The position numbers and the translations under genes are program-made. The notes beneath the pieces were generated by a model. That model was not told where the DNA came from. It did not search any database and was given only the letters and a program-made list of their open reading frames with translations. From Branchiostoma belcheri (lineage: Eukaryota; Chordata; Leptocardii; Amphioxiformes; Branchiostomatidae): 64,000 nt of DNA. Shown in pieces: positions 8,801-17,978 of this stretch; position 1 is the first letter of the stretch; every line of letters starts with the position of its first letter. Location: the NCBI RefSeq assembly GCF_001625305.1, contig NW_017802969.1, positions 207,858-271,857 of the forward strand, in the 5' to 3' direction.

Positions 8801-11222
8801 AGTTTAGCGCATTCAGATTTCCCCGAGAGCGGTTTTTATACTGCTTAAACTAAACTGATCAATTATACCAATCGTTTATATGTTACAGCCAAACCATGTC
8901 CTACAGGGTGGAGTGGATATGAGACCCACTGCTACAAGTTGATGAGAGACAAAGCTAACTGGGAAAAGGCAAAGTTACGGTGTGAACAACTCGGTGCAAA
9001 TCTGGCTTCTATCAAAAGCCGTGACGAGGCCAACTTCATCAACGGTATCATTACTGACGGTGGGTGATGCAATTTCGTTGTCACATTTTAATCGAGGTAG
9101 AGCCTCAAAACTTTGTTCCCACACAAAAAGAGCGTCGAATTTTTAATGTTCTACTACAGCAAGTGTTCAAAATGGAAGTACCTAAACACTTAGGCCACGT
9201 AAAATTTGGGACAAGTGACGTCAGCAATTCGTAGTGAAAGTAGAAAAGCGAAAGGTGATCAACAGAATTTTTTGTGAATTTTTGCGCTGATAAGCTCCAT
9301 AACATACTAGGATAGCATAACATGTCTGATTGGTTGAAAAGCTGAATAAAGCGTTTTTTCAATCACATGTGTTACAATTGTTTCTCCTTTGGTTTTCTCT
9401 TTCCCTGACTCGTTCATATGTTTAGTTCATTTGATTTTATGTACTTTTGAGTTGACTCTGTGCACATTCATTCATTCATTCATTCATTCATTCATTCATT
9501 CATTCATTTCATCTCTTTATTTCCTCCATCTTTCATTCATTCATTCATTCATTCATTCATTTCATCTCTTTATTTCCTCCATCTTTCATTCATTCATTCA
9601 TTAATTCATCCATTCATTCATTTCCTCCATCATCCATTCATTCATTTCCGCCATCATTCATTCATTCATTCATTTCATCTCTTTATTTCCTCCATCTTTC
9701 ATTCATTCATTCATTCATTCATTTCATCTCTTTATTTCCTCCATCTTTCATTCATTCATTCATTCATCCATTCATTGATTTCCGCCATCATTCATTCATT
9801 CATTCATCCATCCATCCATTCATTCATTTCATCTCTTTATTTGCTCCATCTTTCATTCATTCATTCATTCATTCATTTCATCTCTTTATTTCCTCCATCA
9901 TTCATTCATTCATTCATTCATCCATTCATTCATTTCCTCCATCATCCATTCATTCATTTCCGCAATCATTCATTCATTCATTCATTCATTCATTCATTCA
10001 TTCATTCATTCATTCATTCATTCATTCATTCATTCATTCATTCATTCATTCATTCATTCATTCATTCATTCATTCATTCATTCATTCATTCATTCATTCA
10101 TTCATTCATACAGCTCCAGTAGGGGAGTCGGGTGTTCATCTCGTCTGGTTTGGACTGCATCGCAATGACGGATTCCGTAAGTTTACGGATGGGTCACCGG
10201 TTACCTACACAAACTGGCAGCCGGGTCAGCCCAACAACAACCGCCATTTCTTGAACTTGGATAAGCCACAGGACTGCGTCGGCATGTACTCAAAGGTGTG
10301 TGCTCGACTTTGCTGAGATTGCTAGCTTAGGTTTGCTAGACTATTATGATAGCTTTTAATATGTTTGACTGTAAGTTCCCTTTGCTGTTAGTCAAAAAGA
10401 TGATGGCAAATCTAACATGCCAGTACAATGATATGAATCTTTATTGCATGTTCTTGCCCAGATGGGCTAAATGCACAAGAGGATACGCAGTATGCGAAAC
10501 ATGAGTATTGCATACTGGAACGCTATATTCTAATGCTAATTGCTAGGAATCTATACATTACGACAGTACTATACATGTATACTACCTATCATCTATTGTT
10601 AGTTGCCCTTTACAATGTAAAGGAGTCTTGAATGGCGACTACAACAGGATTTTGAACTACGTATACGTACGTATAGCCTAAGATAATTGAAAAACTGAAC
10701 AATAGTACAATCATTCTACGCCTTTGCGTGAAGCATCGGGGAGACGTCGACACCGGTAAGAAACTTTAGAAAAAGAAAGTGAAAGTGATCTCGAATCAGT
10801 TTAGCTCACTGAAGAGCTAATCCTCCACTGTTCGTGACAGAGAAGACAGACGCTATGTACAGTATTTACAGGTTCATTGTACCGGCCGGGAAATTCCCCT
10901 AGCTCTTTTCGACAAGCGCAATGAACAGTGGACCACGGCTTAACGTCCCGTCCTAAGGACTGCGACCCTAAACAGTAGCGTGCATGTCGGGTGAGCAACA
11001 ACAGCCGGGATTCGAACTCCCAACCTCATAGTCCAAAGGCAGGATCGCTAATCACTGGACTACGCACGCTACTGGACTATGCACCAATTAATATTGTTGT
11101 TCTTCCTTCAACAGAGGGGCTCTGCCGGCCACTTTTTCCTGTATATAATCGTGAAAAAGGGACAGTGGAATGATAACCAGTGCTACCGTTCCTTTCCCTT
11201 CATCTGCAAGCGTCCAAAATGA
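2834..11222 (+). CDS. Type II membrane collagen-EGF-C-type lectin receptor (11 exons, 474 aa)
   Basis: Exons joined at GT/AG sites: 2834-2885, 3134-3226, 4536-4661, 5346-5420, 5584-5868, 8072-8182, 8388-8498, 8645-8755, 8889-9059, 10114-10295, 11115-11222. They sum to 1425 nt and stay in frame to the TGA at 11220. Nearly all junctions are phase 1, as in modular extracellular proteins. Order in the protein: Ser/Gln-rich cytoplasmic N-terminus (1-72), one membrane segment (about 73-91), short linker, Gly-X-Y collagen stalk (about 122-186), three EGF repeats (211-321), C-type lectin domain (322-474). There is no N-terminal signal peptide, so the lectin should face outside as a type II protein. 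The collagen stalk suggests trimers. Collagen-stalk lectins and scavenger receptors commonly act in glycan or microbe recognition; that role is inferred here. The start is the ATG at 2834, the first in frame with exon 2. The domains are certain; the exact first exon is less so. Confidence 0.86.
3285..4495. repeat. Minisatellite in lectin intron 2
   Basis: Roughly 38 copies of a 30-31 base unit built around CCAGATAGACTTTTTAGTAC and CAAGGACAGGA fill nearly the whole intron, with drifted units toward 3900-4300. Open frames across it are repeat artefacts. Confidence 0.9.
4536..4661 (+). CDS. Exon 3 of the lectin gene: membrane anchor
   Basis: This 126-nt exon encodes an acidic start, a CWGLCKKMW stretch with two cysteines just inside the membrane, and the hydrophobic run [17 protein letters not shown]. 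Positive residues (KK) before the run and none after it favour a cytoplasmic N-terminus. The cysteines could be palmitoylated or form dimers; this is inference. The preceding intron is a long minisatellite. Confidence 0.82.
5005..5092. repeat. AATG tetranucleotide microsatellite
   Basis: About 20 near-perfect GAATGAAT units in lectin intron 3, the same motif (other strand) as the larger tract at 9466-10108. Confidence 0.9.
5584..5868 (+). CDS. Exon 5 of the lectin gene: collagen stalk
   Basis: About 21 Gly-X-Y triplets are encoded in one 285-nt exon, with a GPGS interruption near the middle. Three consecutive 36-nt units are virtually identical and encode [12 protein letters not shown], so the stalk grew by recent tandem duplication. 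The last third (about residues 187-210) loses the Gly-X-Y pattern and is rich in His, Arg and Ser. Both ends are phase 1. Long open frames on the opposite strand here are only shadows of the proline and glycine codons. Confidence 0.88.
6621..7750 (+). mobile_element. Harbinger-like MITE, copy 1, interrupted
   Basis: Terminal inverted repeats GGCCGTGTTTAAGTGAAGTC and its complement, flanked by TTA on both sides. Copies at 24866, 30438 and 57603 are about 560 bp. This copy has lost an internal stretch near 6795 and is split by a 661-bp element at 6860-7520. It lies in lectin intron 5. Confidence 0.85.
6860..7520 (+). mobile_element. TTAA-flanked element nested in a MITE
   Basis: Bounded by TTAA at 6856-6859 and 7521-7524. 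Ends CGGTGCACACACCA and TGGGGTGTGCCCCC are inverted repeats of each other. Both subterminal regions match the ends of the 3.4-kb element at 21184-24630 (TTCCGCGAC...GTAGTGC; GTTTATTTTGG). A TTAA target suggests piggyBac or Kolobok type. It has no transposase. Confidence 0.82.
7786..7900 (+). pseudogene. Decayed EGF exon in the lectin gene
   Basis: This stretch matches the three good EGF exons downstream almost base for base and encodes the same DLNEC start, the C-x-HG-x-C core and the CNPGWTG end. It differs in two damaging ways. A 4-base insertion (ATCG, about 7884-7887) shifts the frame before the last cysteine, and the splice donor that should read CAAG|GTGAG reads CAAGTTGAG. It also lies only 35 nt after the end of a MITE at 7750, so its upstream splicing signals may have been replaced. 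The gene stays in frame if it is skipped. An assembly error could explain one change, but hardly both. Confidence 0.8.
8072..8755 (+). CDS. Three tandem EGF exons of the lectin gene
   Basis: Exons 8072-8182, 8388-8498 and 8645-8755 are each 111 nt, phase 1 at both ends, and each encodes one 37-residue EGF module with six cysteines. The D-L-N-E/K-C start followed by the VNKDGGY core resembles calcium-binding EGF modules. The shared NKDGGYKC and [12 protein letters not shown] blocks show recent exon duplication. The first copy has Lys in place of Glu (DLNKC), which may weaken calcium binding, and a weak donor, GTTTTTG. Confidence 0.88.
8889..11222 (+). CDS. C-type lectin domain exons
   Basis: Exons 8889-9059, 10114-10295 and 11115-11222 build one long-form C-type lectin domain. 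It opens with the extra disulfide pair ([13 protein letters not shown]), then [18 protein letters not shown] (helix region), WFGLH (the WIGL core), the NWQPGQPN loop, [13 protein letters not shown] and FICKRPK before the stop. The WND triplet and the QPN loop are the calcium and sugar contacts of the family. QPN lies between mannose-type EPN and galactose-type QPD, so specificity cannot be read off. All expected cysteines are present. Confidence 0.87.
9466..10108. repeat. Large ATTC microsatellite with higher-order units
   Basis: About 640 bases of ATTC repeats interspersed with a recurring TCATCTCTTTATTTCCTCCA spacer (six or more times), then a pure (ATTC) tract from about 9968. It ends about 5 bases before the exon at 10114. 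The His-Ser-Phe-Ile open frame is an artefact. Confidence 0.95.
10700..11070 (-). mobile_element. tRNA-derived SINE
   Basis: Read on the minus strand it starts with GCGTAGTCCAGTGATTAGCG (A box region) and GGTTGGGAGTTCGAATCCC (B box), followed by a non-tRNA body. A and B boxes with an unrelated tail mark a SINE and not a tRNA gene. It ends about 45 nt before the last lectin exon. The 3' limit is uncertain. Confidence 0.7.
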
Positions 11223-11680
11223 CAATACTTCGATATTACTGTGTGAGATTTCCAAACAAGATAGGGCGTGTCCCCAAGGCGCCACTGTACGAAATTGCCG
11301 GTCATCTGTTTGTAATACTAGGACAAAGGAGCCAAAATTAAAGAGCACTTTTGGTCTGAAAATAGCAAAAAAAAGTACCATTAAGGTAACTTCAACACAC
11401 ACTTTTTCTGGTAAACTAGAGCAAAAACGAAGACACACATTAAATTTAAAAGGTCTTCATTCATTCATTCATTCATTCATTCATTCATTCATTCAATTTA
11501 AAAGCACGTATACAGCAAAAGTATGACGAGTAGAGAAGAAGAACCTATTGTTTCCCTTGATGGCATCCCTGATGTGCCCTTTCAAGATTCAAGCAGTTGG
11601 AAAAGGGTGTATATACAACACAATTGTTTGTCAGTATTTCCATGTTTTATAATATTTACATCCTTTAATGATACTCTAGA
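11223..11680. other. Lectin 3' flank
   Basis: Probable 3' UTR. ATTAAA near 11438 is the only candidate poly(A) signal close to the stop. A short ATTC tract lies at 11457-11495. Nothing else is supportable. Confidence 0.4.
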
Positions 11681-11683
11681 GTT

Positions 11684-12805
11684 TTGAAAAAAGTGAATCA
11701 CTATACAATGTACAAGCTACATACAGAAATGGAAAAACCAATGTTAGAAAAGGGATCCAACGTCCTTGGCAAAACAACACGTGTTATACGCAGGACGCCA
11801 CATAGACAACAACTCAAAATATATAGAACTTTATTGCACGACAATTGCACATGGTACATTGTATGGCAAACTACATAAAGAGAGTAACAACAATAAAATA
11901 AGTGTGTTGAATAAGACCTAATGTCGAATAAAACCTAACATATCTATATCATAATTATTCAAATAATAAGGGATGTCACAAGTTTTTGATAAAGTGTTAC
12001 AATCGAGTGGGCTAATCACAAGTTTCGGTATTTTTTCTAATAACAAAGCATTCCTTTATATATCTACCTATTTTTGCGTTGTGGGGAACATTACATGTAA
12101 AGATATATTCAAATCTGTCTCCAACATCGAGACTCTTAAAATCTATGGTACTTGATTCGAGAAATGTAAATAGCTTGTTACGTATAACATCATATTTGGT
12201 ACATTCCATAACAAAATGAAATTCATTTTCTATATGCTTTGGATAAAATGGACAGAACCTTTGGTCAGGGGCTATATTGTAATATCTATCTGTTTCAATA
12301 TTCAATTTATGGCTACTGATTCTTAATTGAGTTATTGCTTTACGAATTCCAAAGTTATCTATATCACAAAGGTATGTTTCTTGTTCATAACAGTTTTTTA
12401 ATTTGCTAAGAAAAGACAGCTTAGAATTATTTCTAATGCAACTAAACCACTCTTGTATATGTGTATCTTGTAGCCGGTTGCGAAGATGGTGTGTAATATA
12501 ATCTGCTTTATAAACTTCAGGTTTCATCCATATATGTCCAAAACAACTGATGTGCCCTTTCAAGGTTCAAGGTTGGAAGAGGGCCGCGCTTTTTTTATGT
12601 GTACCAGACGAGTTTGATTTGATTGAGTTTCTGCTTCTACTCAAACCCGTTTGATAAACTTTAAAGACCGATGCGGCTGTTTACTCAACTTCAGTTGTAG
12701 AGTCTTGTGTATAACACGTTTTGTTTTTGCCAAGGACGTTGGATCCCTTTTCCAACCTCCTTCCTTTTCCATTTCGGTTTGTAGCTAGTATAGTGATTCA
12801 TAATT
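11684..12805. repeat. Inverted repeat arms flanking a LINE remnant
   Basis: The left arm (about 11684-11805) is the inverted form of about 12690-12800; both carry GGGATCCAACGTCCTTGGCA or its complement. Between them sits a LINE 3' fragment. A direct repeat, GATGTGCCCTTTCAAG, also occurs at about 11570 and 12549. A LINE remnant probably sits inside an older foldback repeat. Confidence 0.6.
11820..12563 (-). mobile_element. 5'-truncated non-LTR retrotransposon (reverse transcriptase C-terminus)
   Basis: The minus strand has a 183-residue open frame ending at 12012. Features include RISSHKLNIETDRYY, a zinc-type motif CPFYPKHIENEFHFVMECTKY and a run-out typical of the region after the reverse transcriptase domain of jockey/CR1-like LINEs. 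The polymerase itself is missing. The 3' UTR continues to about 11820. A related, more decayed copy lies at 63340-63960. Not a host gene. Confidence 0.8.
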
Positions 12806-15050
12806 TTTTAAAAAGTCGTTTTGGACCGTATTTTCTACACTATGTAAGCAGGGCTCGAAATACATTTTCAGCTTATTTATACTCGCATCTGATACTCAAA
12901 ACTAGTACGATAGAAAAGTGTATTCCAAGACACTAGTATCCGTTTTTCAATAGTTGTTTTTTGCAATTTTTTGCAATTTACGGCATATACTTGTTGATTT
13001 TGTAGCTTCTTTGTAAGATTTACAATATGGTCACAATTTTTTTTTTGGGGGGGGGGGGGCTTGATTGTTACATCATTTTCGTACATGTTATCATGTGGCA
13101 GCAAAGTATAACTTATGTTTTAAAACGTCAATAGCAGTGTACGCTCATATGACAACGCTATAATGTGGGTGCAATATGGCAATTTTATGTGGCTCAACAA
13201 AGAGAAAAATGTAGGATTGTATGTTCATATAGACAACAATACAAAAAGGAAACAAGACTTCATTGTGCATGGTTGTTTATTCATTGACTTTTCTACACAA
13301 AGCGATACATATTAAAAAGTAGAAAAAAATTTATACTCAGAAAATTCCCAATAATGCCAAAGTTATACATCATATATACATACAAATCGGCATGGCATTT
13401 ACATTACGGTCCAGTATGGTTACATTTGCTTAGTTTTGGTTATCATTTAACTCTTCTGTACAGTAGTGTAACATTTTACCCATTATTGGCCAATGTCACA
13501 ATCAGCAGCAATTTTACATTGCAATAGTTGATGACATTTATCTTTCTTCATACAGTCGCGAAATGTTAAAATATGATTTCATTTTTTAAATGATCTTGTA
13601 CAGCATTGATGTAAATTTTGAGAGATTATAACAATGTGACTCTGATACAGACATACCCACGAATAAAACATTTCAATAATCTCAATTTCACTAGTTTTTG
13701 TGGACAGTGATTGTATACAATTTTCGTTTATTTTACAGCAGATATTTACCCCCCACACGTCACGTATCGTAGAAAAATTCTTCAGGTCCTCATTGTGATG
13801 CTTTTCAAAAGCCATTGCCATGGTATCTCATCAAATACAGAACATAGCATTTTTATGACTCCAAAACAAACTAATATACAAGTAAATTTTTGTTTTTCTA
13901 CATTGGTCATTGCATACAACATGTTATGCACTAATACAATATTAAAGTAAAGTAAGATAAGTACTAATTGATACCATCCTTCTGAATAGCTTAATACAGC
14001 CATTCCTTCCAATGATATGCAATTAGAACTTAATAATGTAATAATTGTTGACACAATGAAATTAATTGCTTACTACATAAAACAACCATAGTTACTGTAG
14101 TAAAAGCTATTTGTAGATGACATGAGTATGTAACCCGATTTAGTGAGCAGTGAAAACTACTTCCATCTACTAGTAGGTTTTTACTTTCCAACCGTTAAAA
14201 CATTTTGTTCCACTCAAATCTAAGCACAGTACAAGAATATTCCAGTTCGAGTTCACGAAATGTTTACTGGCACACAGGTCTATTTCAAGTCTTTTCCAAA
14301 ATTGTATAAGATGCAAACAGCACAATGAAACATGATTTTATTTTTGATACTTAAATTATTTGTGCTTTCTATGCCGTGTGCTAGGTGGCGCACATATGCT
14401 ACCTGTACTTTCTGTTCCTGAATACGTAAAAGTGCTTTTAAATTGTTTTCCTTATGATTGCTCTAGTTTACGAGGACGTGTTTCCTTACTAAAAATGACC
14501 AAAAAAGAACATAAGCCATGATTGTAAGAAAAAAAAAATACAAGCAGTGTTGCCCAAGGCTTATTTAATTATTTGTTATTATCATATAGCCAGGTCACTA
14601 AAGGCAAAAGTCCCTAAGACGAGAAAAAAGGCAGCAAATCTCTTTACTCATTATTTTTTTACAACAACATGAACAGCGGCCTGAAGGCCTGCATAAATAA
14701 AGAATGGTTCAAACAAACAAAGCCAGCCACATGGCGTAGCTTAGGTTGCTTCTGGTTTGTCTCACCAAGAAACTGTATACTAGTATCATAATGATTGTAT
14801 CTTGTATATTTTTGTATATTGATTTCATACTGTAACAAACTAATACATAATATGTCCACCTGCCCCTGTATGTTTGGAAACTAGAGAATAAGTAAAATAG
14901 TTGAAAGGATTAATGAAGAAAAAGGATGTGCATTTAATGATCAGCCAATTATGAACACTTGCAGGAATGATGGCTCTCAACTTTTCAAGTATCTTCTTAC
15001 AATGTCGGCGTCAGTTTGAATTGACTACATAATAATAACTTTCATGGTAC
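12806..15050. other. AT-rich intergenic DNA
   Basis: No coding region, RNA gene or well-formed repeat can be supported. A homopolymer run (T then G) lies at about 13036-13060. Confidence 0.5.
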
Positions 15051-15074
15051 GAATTGGCTATGTCATAAAATAAA

Positions 15075-15212
15075 GCTAATGACCCGTTCTTCCCCCGGTG
15101 TTTACGGTAACGTAACGCCTCGCTCACTCGGTGGTTTGTTCGGTGGCTATACTTCCATAGGTCGCTGGTCAGACGTTATGTCACAATAAACAACCTGAGG
15201 TGGGTCATTAAC
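15075..15212. mobile_element. Small inverted-repeat element
   Basis: AATGACCCG at the left and GGGTCATT at the right form short inverted ends around a GC-richer 138-bp segment in AT-rich DNA. Termini are short, so this is tentative. Confidence 0.4.
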
Positions 15213-15820
15213 CCTTAATTGTTAAAGGCGTGTGCTGCAGCTTCTACGACTTGCAATGTGGCTCCCACTTTCTTCACTTGTATCTTCCACCTGTCTTGTT
15301 TGGATAGACGATGTCTCGCAAGGAAAGAATGGATCATTGTCATTTTGGACGCTTGCAGATGAACACGTTGCAATAAAGAAAGATATAGTACCTGTTCAAA
15401 TGCAGCAGAGTTGAAGACTGTCGGTGACTGATACTGGGGGGAAAACGTTCAACACTAATTTAGAAAACTCACTTTCTGCTTACTTCATGAACATTATGGG
15501 AGCCATATGAGCTAGATAATGCTGCATGGGAATGGACAGAGATGTGTCTGCACAGTTGTGAATCTGTACAATTTCCACAATGTCCCAAGGGTTTCCTGGA
15601 ATTTCACTACGTAGGAATGTGGGCATAGATGTATGTTAGCAAAATACCAGAGATGTTAGACATGCCTGTGGACATTCCATTCCTGTGGACAAAATGCCTG
15701 TACAATTCCTAGAACTCTTGCAAACTGCACACAATACTGTACCATTAGGCTCCTCCTGAGGCGTCGCCAAAAAATAGTACACAAAAGGCACTAATTCAGC
15801 ACCCTGACTTGACTAGGTTA

Positions 15821-15900
15821 GGCCACACCGACTTAATTTTATGGATGACATCCGCACACGCATTGATTTTCGTCTGTACTAAAAAAAAAGATAAAGATCA
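15821..15900. mobile_element. End fragment of a GGCCACACC MITE
   Basis: Preceded by TTA; GGCCACACCGACTTAATTTT then ATGGATGACATCCGC matches the left ends of the family at 1545 and 36281. The right end is not seen. Confidence 0.6.
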
Positions 15901-16377
15901 CGTCCTCTGAGGCTCTGTCCTGGCTCTAGGCCTGGGTACTCCATGGTAGTTAGCGACAATACGGAGCCGGTGGTAACTGGAGGACGGCACCAAGGCTGCT
16001 GAAGCTCCACGACTCAAGAACTCATCTGATTCAGTACATACGTACAATGCCGATTCATAAAATCCACAATCCGCTGTGGGGAAGATAGACGACCAGGATT
16101 GGTGCTGTCCTTGGTGCTGATTATGACATTCTACAAGTACCTGCTAGATGGCGTTTCAACACAGTATAACCGCTTCTAGTTCGACACAAGCCACGTCAGA
16201 TGCGACATTTTATTAGTCCTTAACAGTGCTTCCAAGTCCTGTTTTTCAATGAATCAAGTGAAGAAAAGGGTGCTCAGTGCCTTTCTCGAGACCAAAACAT
16301 TGAAGCGTGGTGTGGGTTTGAACACATACAGAACTTTACATTTCAAGTTCAACAATCCAAACCACAATGCCAAATTA

Positions 16378-16585
16378 CTAATCTCCAAGCAGATCGATCT
16401 TTCGATCAGCTTGGAGTATCCAGTTGGCCAAAAGACAGTATCCATTGGCCAACGGAGTGTCCATTAGCCACCGAAGATCTGCCGGTACTCGGTTGGCTAA
16501 TGGATACAGGACGGCCAATGGATACAGGATGGCCAATGGATACTGCCTTTTGCCACCCAACCGAAAGATCTGCTTGGAGATTAAA
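16378..16585. mobile_element. Foldback element with GGCCAATGGATAC repeats
   Basis: TAATCTCCAAGCAGATC at the left and GATCTGCTTGGAGATTA at the right are perfect inverted ends. The interior holds GGCCAATGGATAC three times in one orientation and GTATCCATTGGCC once inverted, so the whole element can fold. The same terminal sequence recurs at 33359-33375. Confidence 0.75.
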
Positions 16586-17739
16586 GTATGCTGTGGGGAC
16601 GCCGGCCACGCCAATGCACCCAGTCTGTAAACTCTCTGTTTTCATCATGATTTCTATAAGCTAAACGATTTAGGATTTTCCATTTCTAAAATGGAACAGA
16701 CCAAACTACATGTAGAGAGCTGGTGAGAAGAGAAGCAATCTTTCTGTCTGCTGAACAATTATTCTACACTTTGCTACTGAGATCTAGTTACACACTGTTG
16801 TAATGGTCATTAACTCAATCATGTACCTTTCCTATGACGTCATGGTGCCTTCGTCCCGAATTTCTAAAGTTTGTGTGTGTGTGTGCTTGCGTGGGTATGT
16901 GTGTCAGGTAAAGGGAAGCAAAATTGGATTTTCAGTCATATTTCTGGCCATTTTCAAAAATGTACTAAGTCGATTCAAGCCCATCCTATATCATACTGAT
17001 ATCTGTGAGGCAAAAATGCAAAACGCTGGCGGACAACGGTTGCTTGTTTAGTATCGAAGCCTGTCCTATCTCACCTGCTCACCGCTCACCCGGACGCCTG
17101 TCCTATCTGCAGATATAAATAAAAAATCAAGGGACACCTCACGTTGCTTGTTTTTGAGCTTTCAAACGATTATGAAAGCATTATGATGATGCGATGATCA
17201 AAATGTGCTAATTCGGAAAAGTTAGTAAAAACTAATATTCGACAGATTTCCTACTCAGTGATTATCTTTTTTTTTGTTTAGCCGTCCTGAAATTGCAATA
17301 TGAGATGACTTAAATTTTATGGAAAGGTCATTCCATTTCAATTTCAGAATGTGATGATATATTGAGTGATTCAACGTAATATGTAACGGGACTTAGTGAG
17401 TCATTGTCATCTCAATATAGTCTTATAAATAAATATATATATATATATAATGTAATAATTGGCACTACCGGGTGGCTAGACAATACAAAGTAACTGATGG
17501 AAAACAGAGGATGATAAAGTTGTGTGAAAATATTGGAGTCTGGGGTTCTTCCCCGGGTCAACGTTTTCTACACCAACAACCAAACAAGAAACCAGCCATC
17601 CAGCAAGTTAACATACAAACGACAAAACAAACAACAGCTGAAAAATTAACTCGACTTTCCAATACACGTGAGTTTAACTTGAATTTGCCAACAGAAGGTC
17701 AAGATGTGTATTGATTACGTCATGGTTTACCTCGAACCT
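16586..17739. other. Intergenic DNA before the BTB-ZF promoter
   Basis: Mostly AT-rich; a TG microsatellite near 16873 and a TA tract near 17428-17450. No gene seen. Confidence 0.5.
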
Positions 17740-17978
17740 CGTTCCCAGTATTCCGTGCCAACCAAAACAAGTATGGCGGCGATTCGCCGGGCTGGGCTGA
17801 AAATGAATAAATCTGCGGCTTAAAATCGGTCAAGAAATTTCCGACAAGCTTTTCTAACGCTACAGGGTATAGTATAGGGATAGTCGCGGTCGCAGGATCG
17901 AGTATAGGATGTAGATTTAGTCAAATTCTGAGGCGACGTTCATGCGTTCAAAATATCGTCTGATTCCGACTGGCGGCC
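17740..17978 (+). promoter_or_regulatory. CpG-rich upstream region of the BTB-ZF gene
   Basis: CpG dinucleotides become frequent from about 17750 through the end of exon 1 (18109), while the flanks are AT-rich. A TATGGCGGC motif near 17773 and GGCGGCCATG at the start codon resemble YY1-type initiator elements. No TATA box is placed at a useful distance. This fits a broad CpG promoter; the transcription start is not known. Confidence 0.4.

Noticed and set aside
9460-10122. 220-residue open frame (His-Ser-Phe-Ile repeats)
   Set aside because: Translation of the ATTC microsatellite; no stop codon arises in that repeat.
10980-11070. tRNA gene
   Set aside because: A and B boxes are present, but there is no cloverleaf acceptor pairing and the sequence continues as a SINE body.
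12012-12563. 183-residue frame as a host gene
   Set aside because: It has the zinc-type C-terminal region of a LINE polymerase and a decayed relative at 63340.
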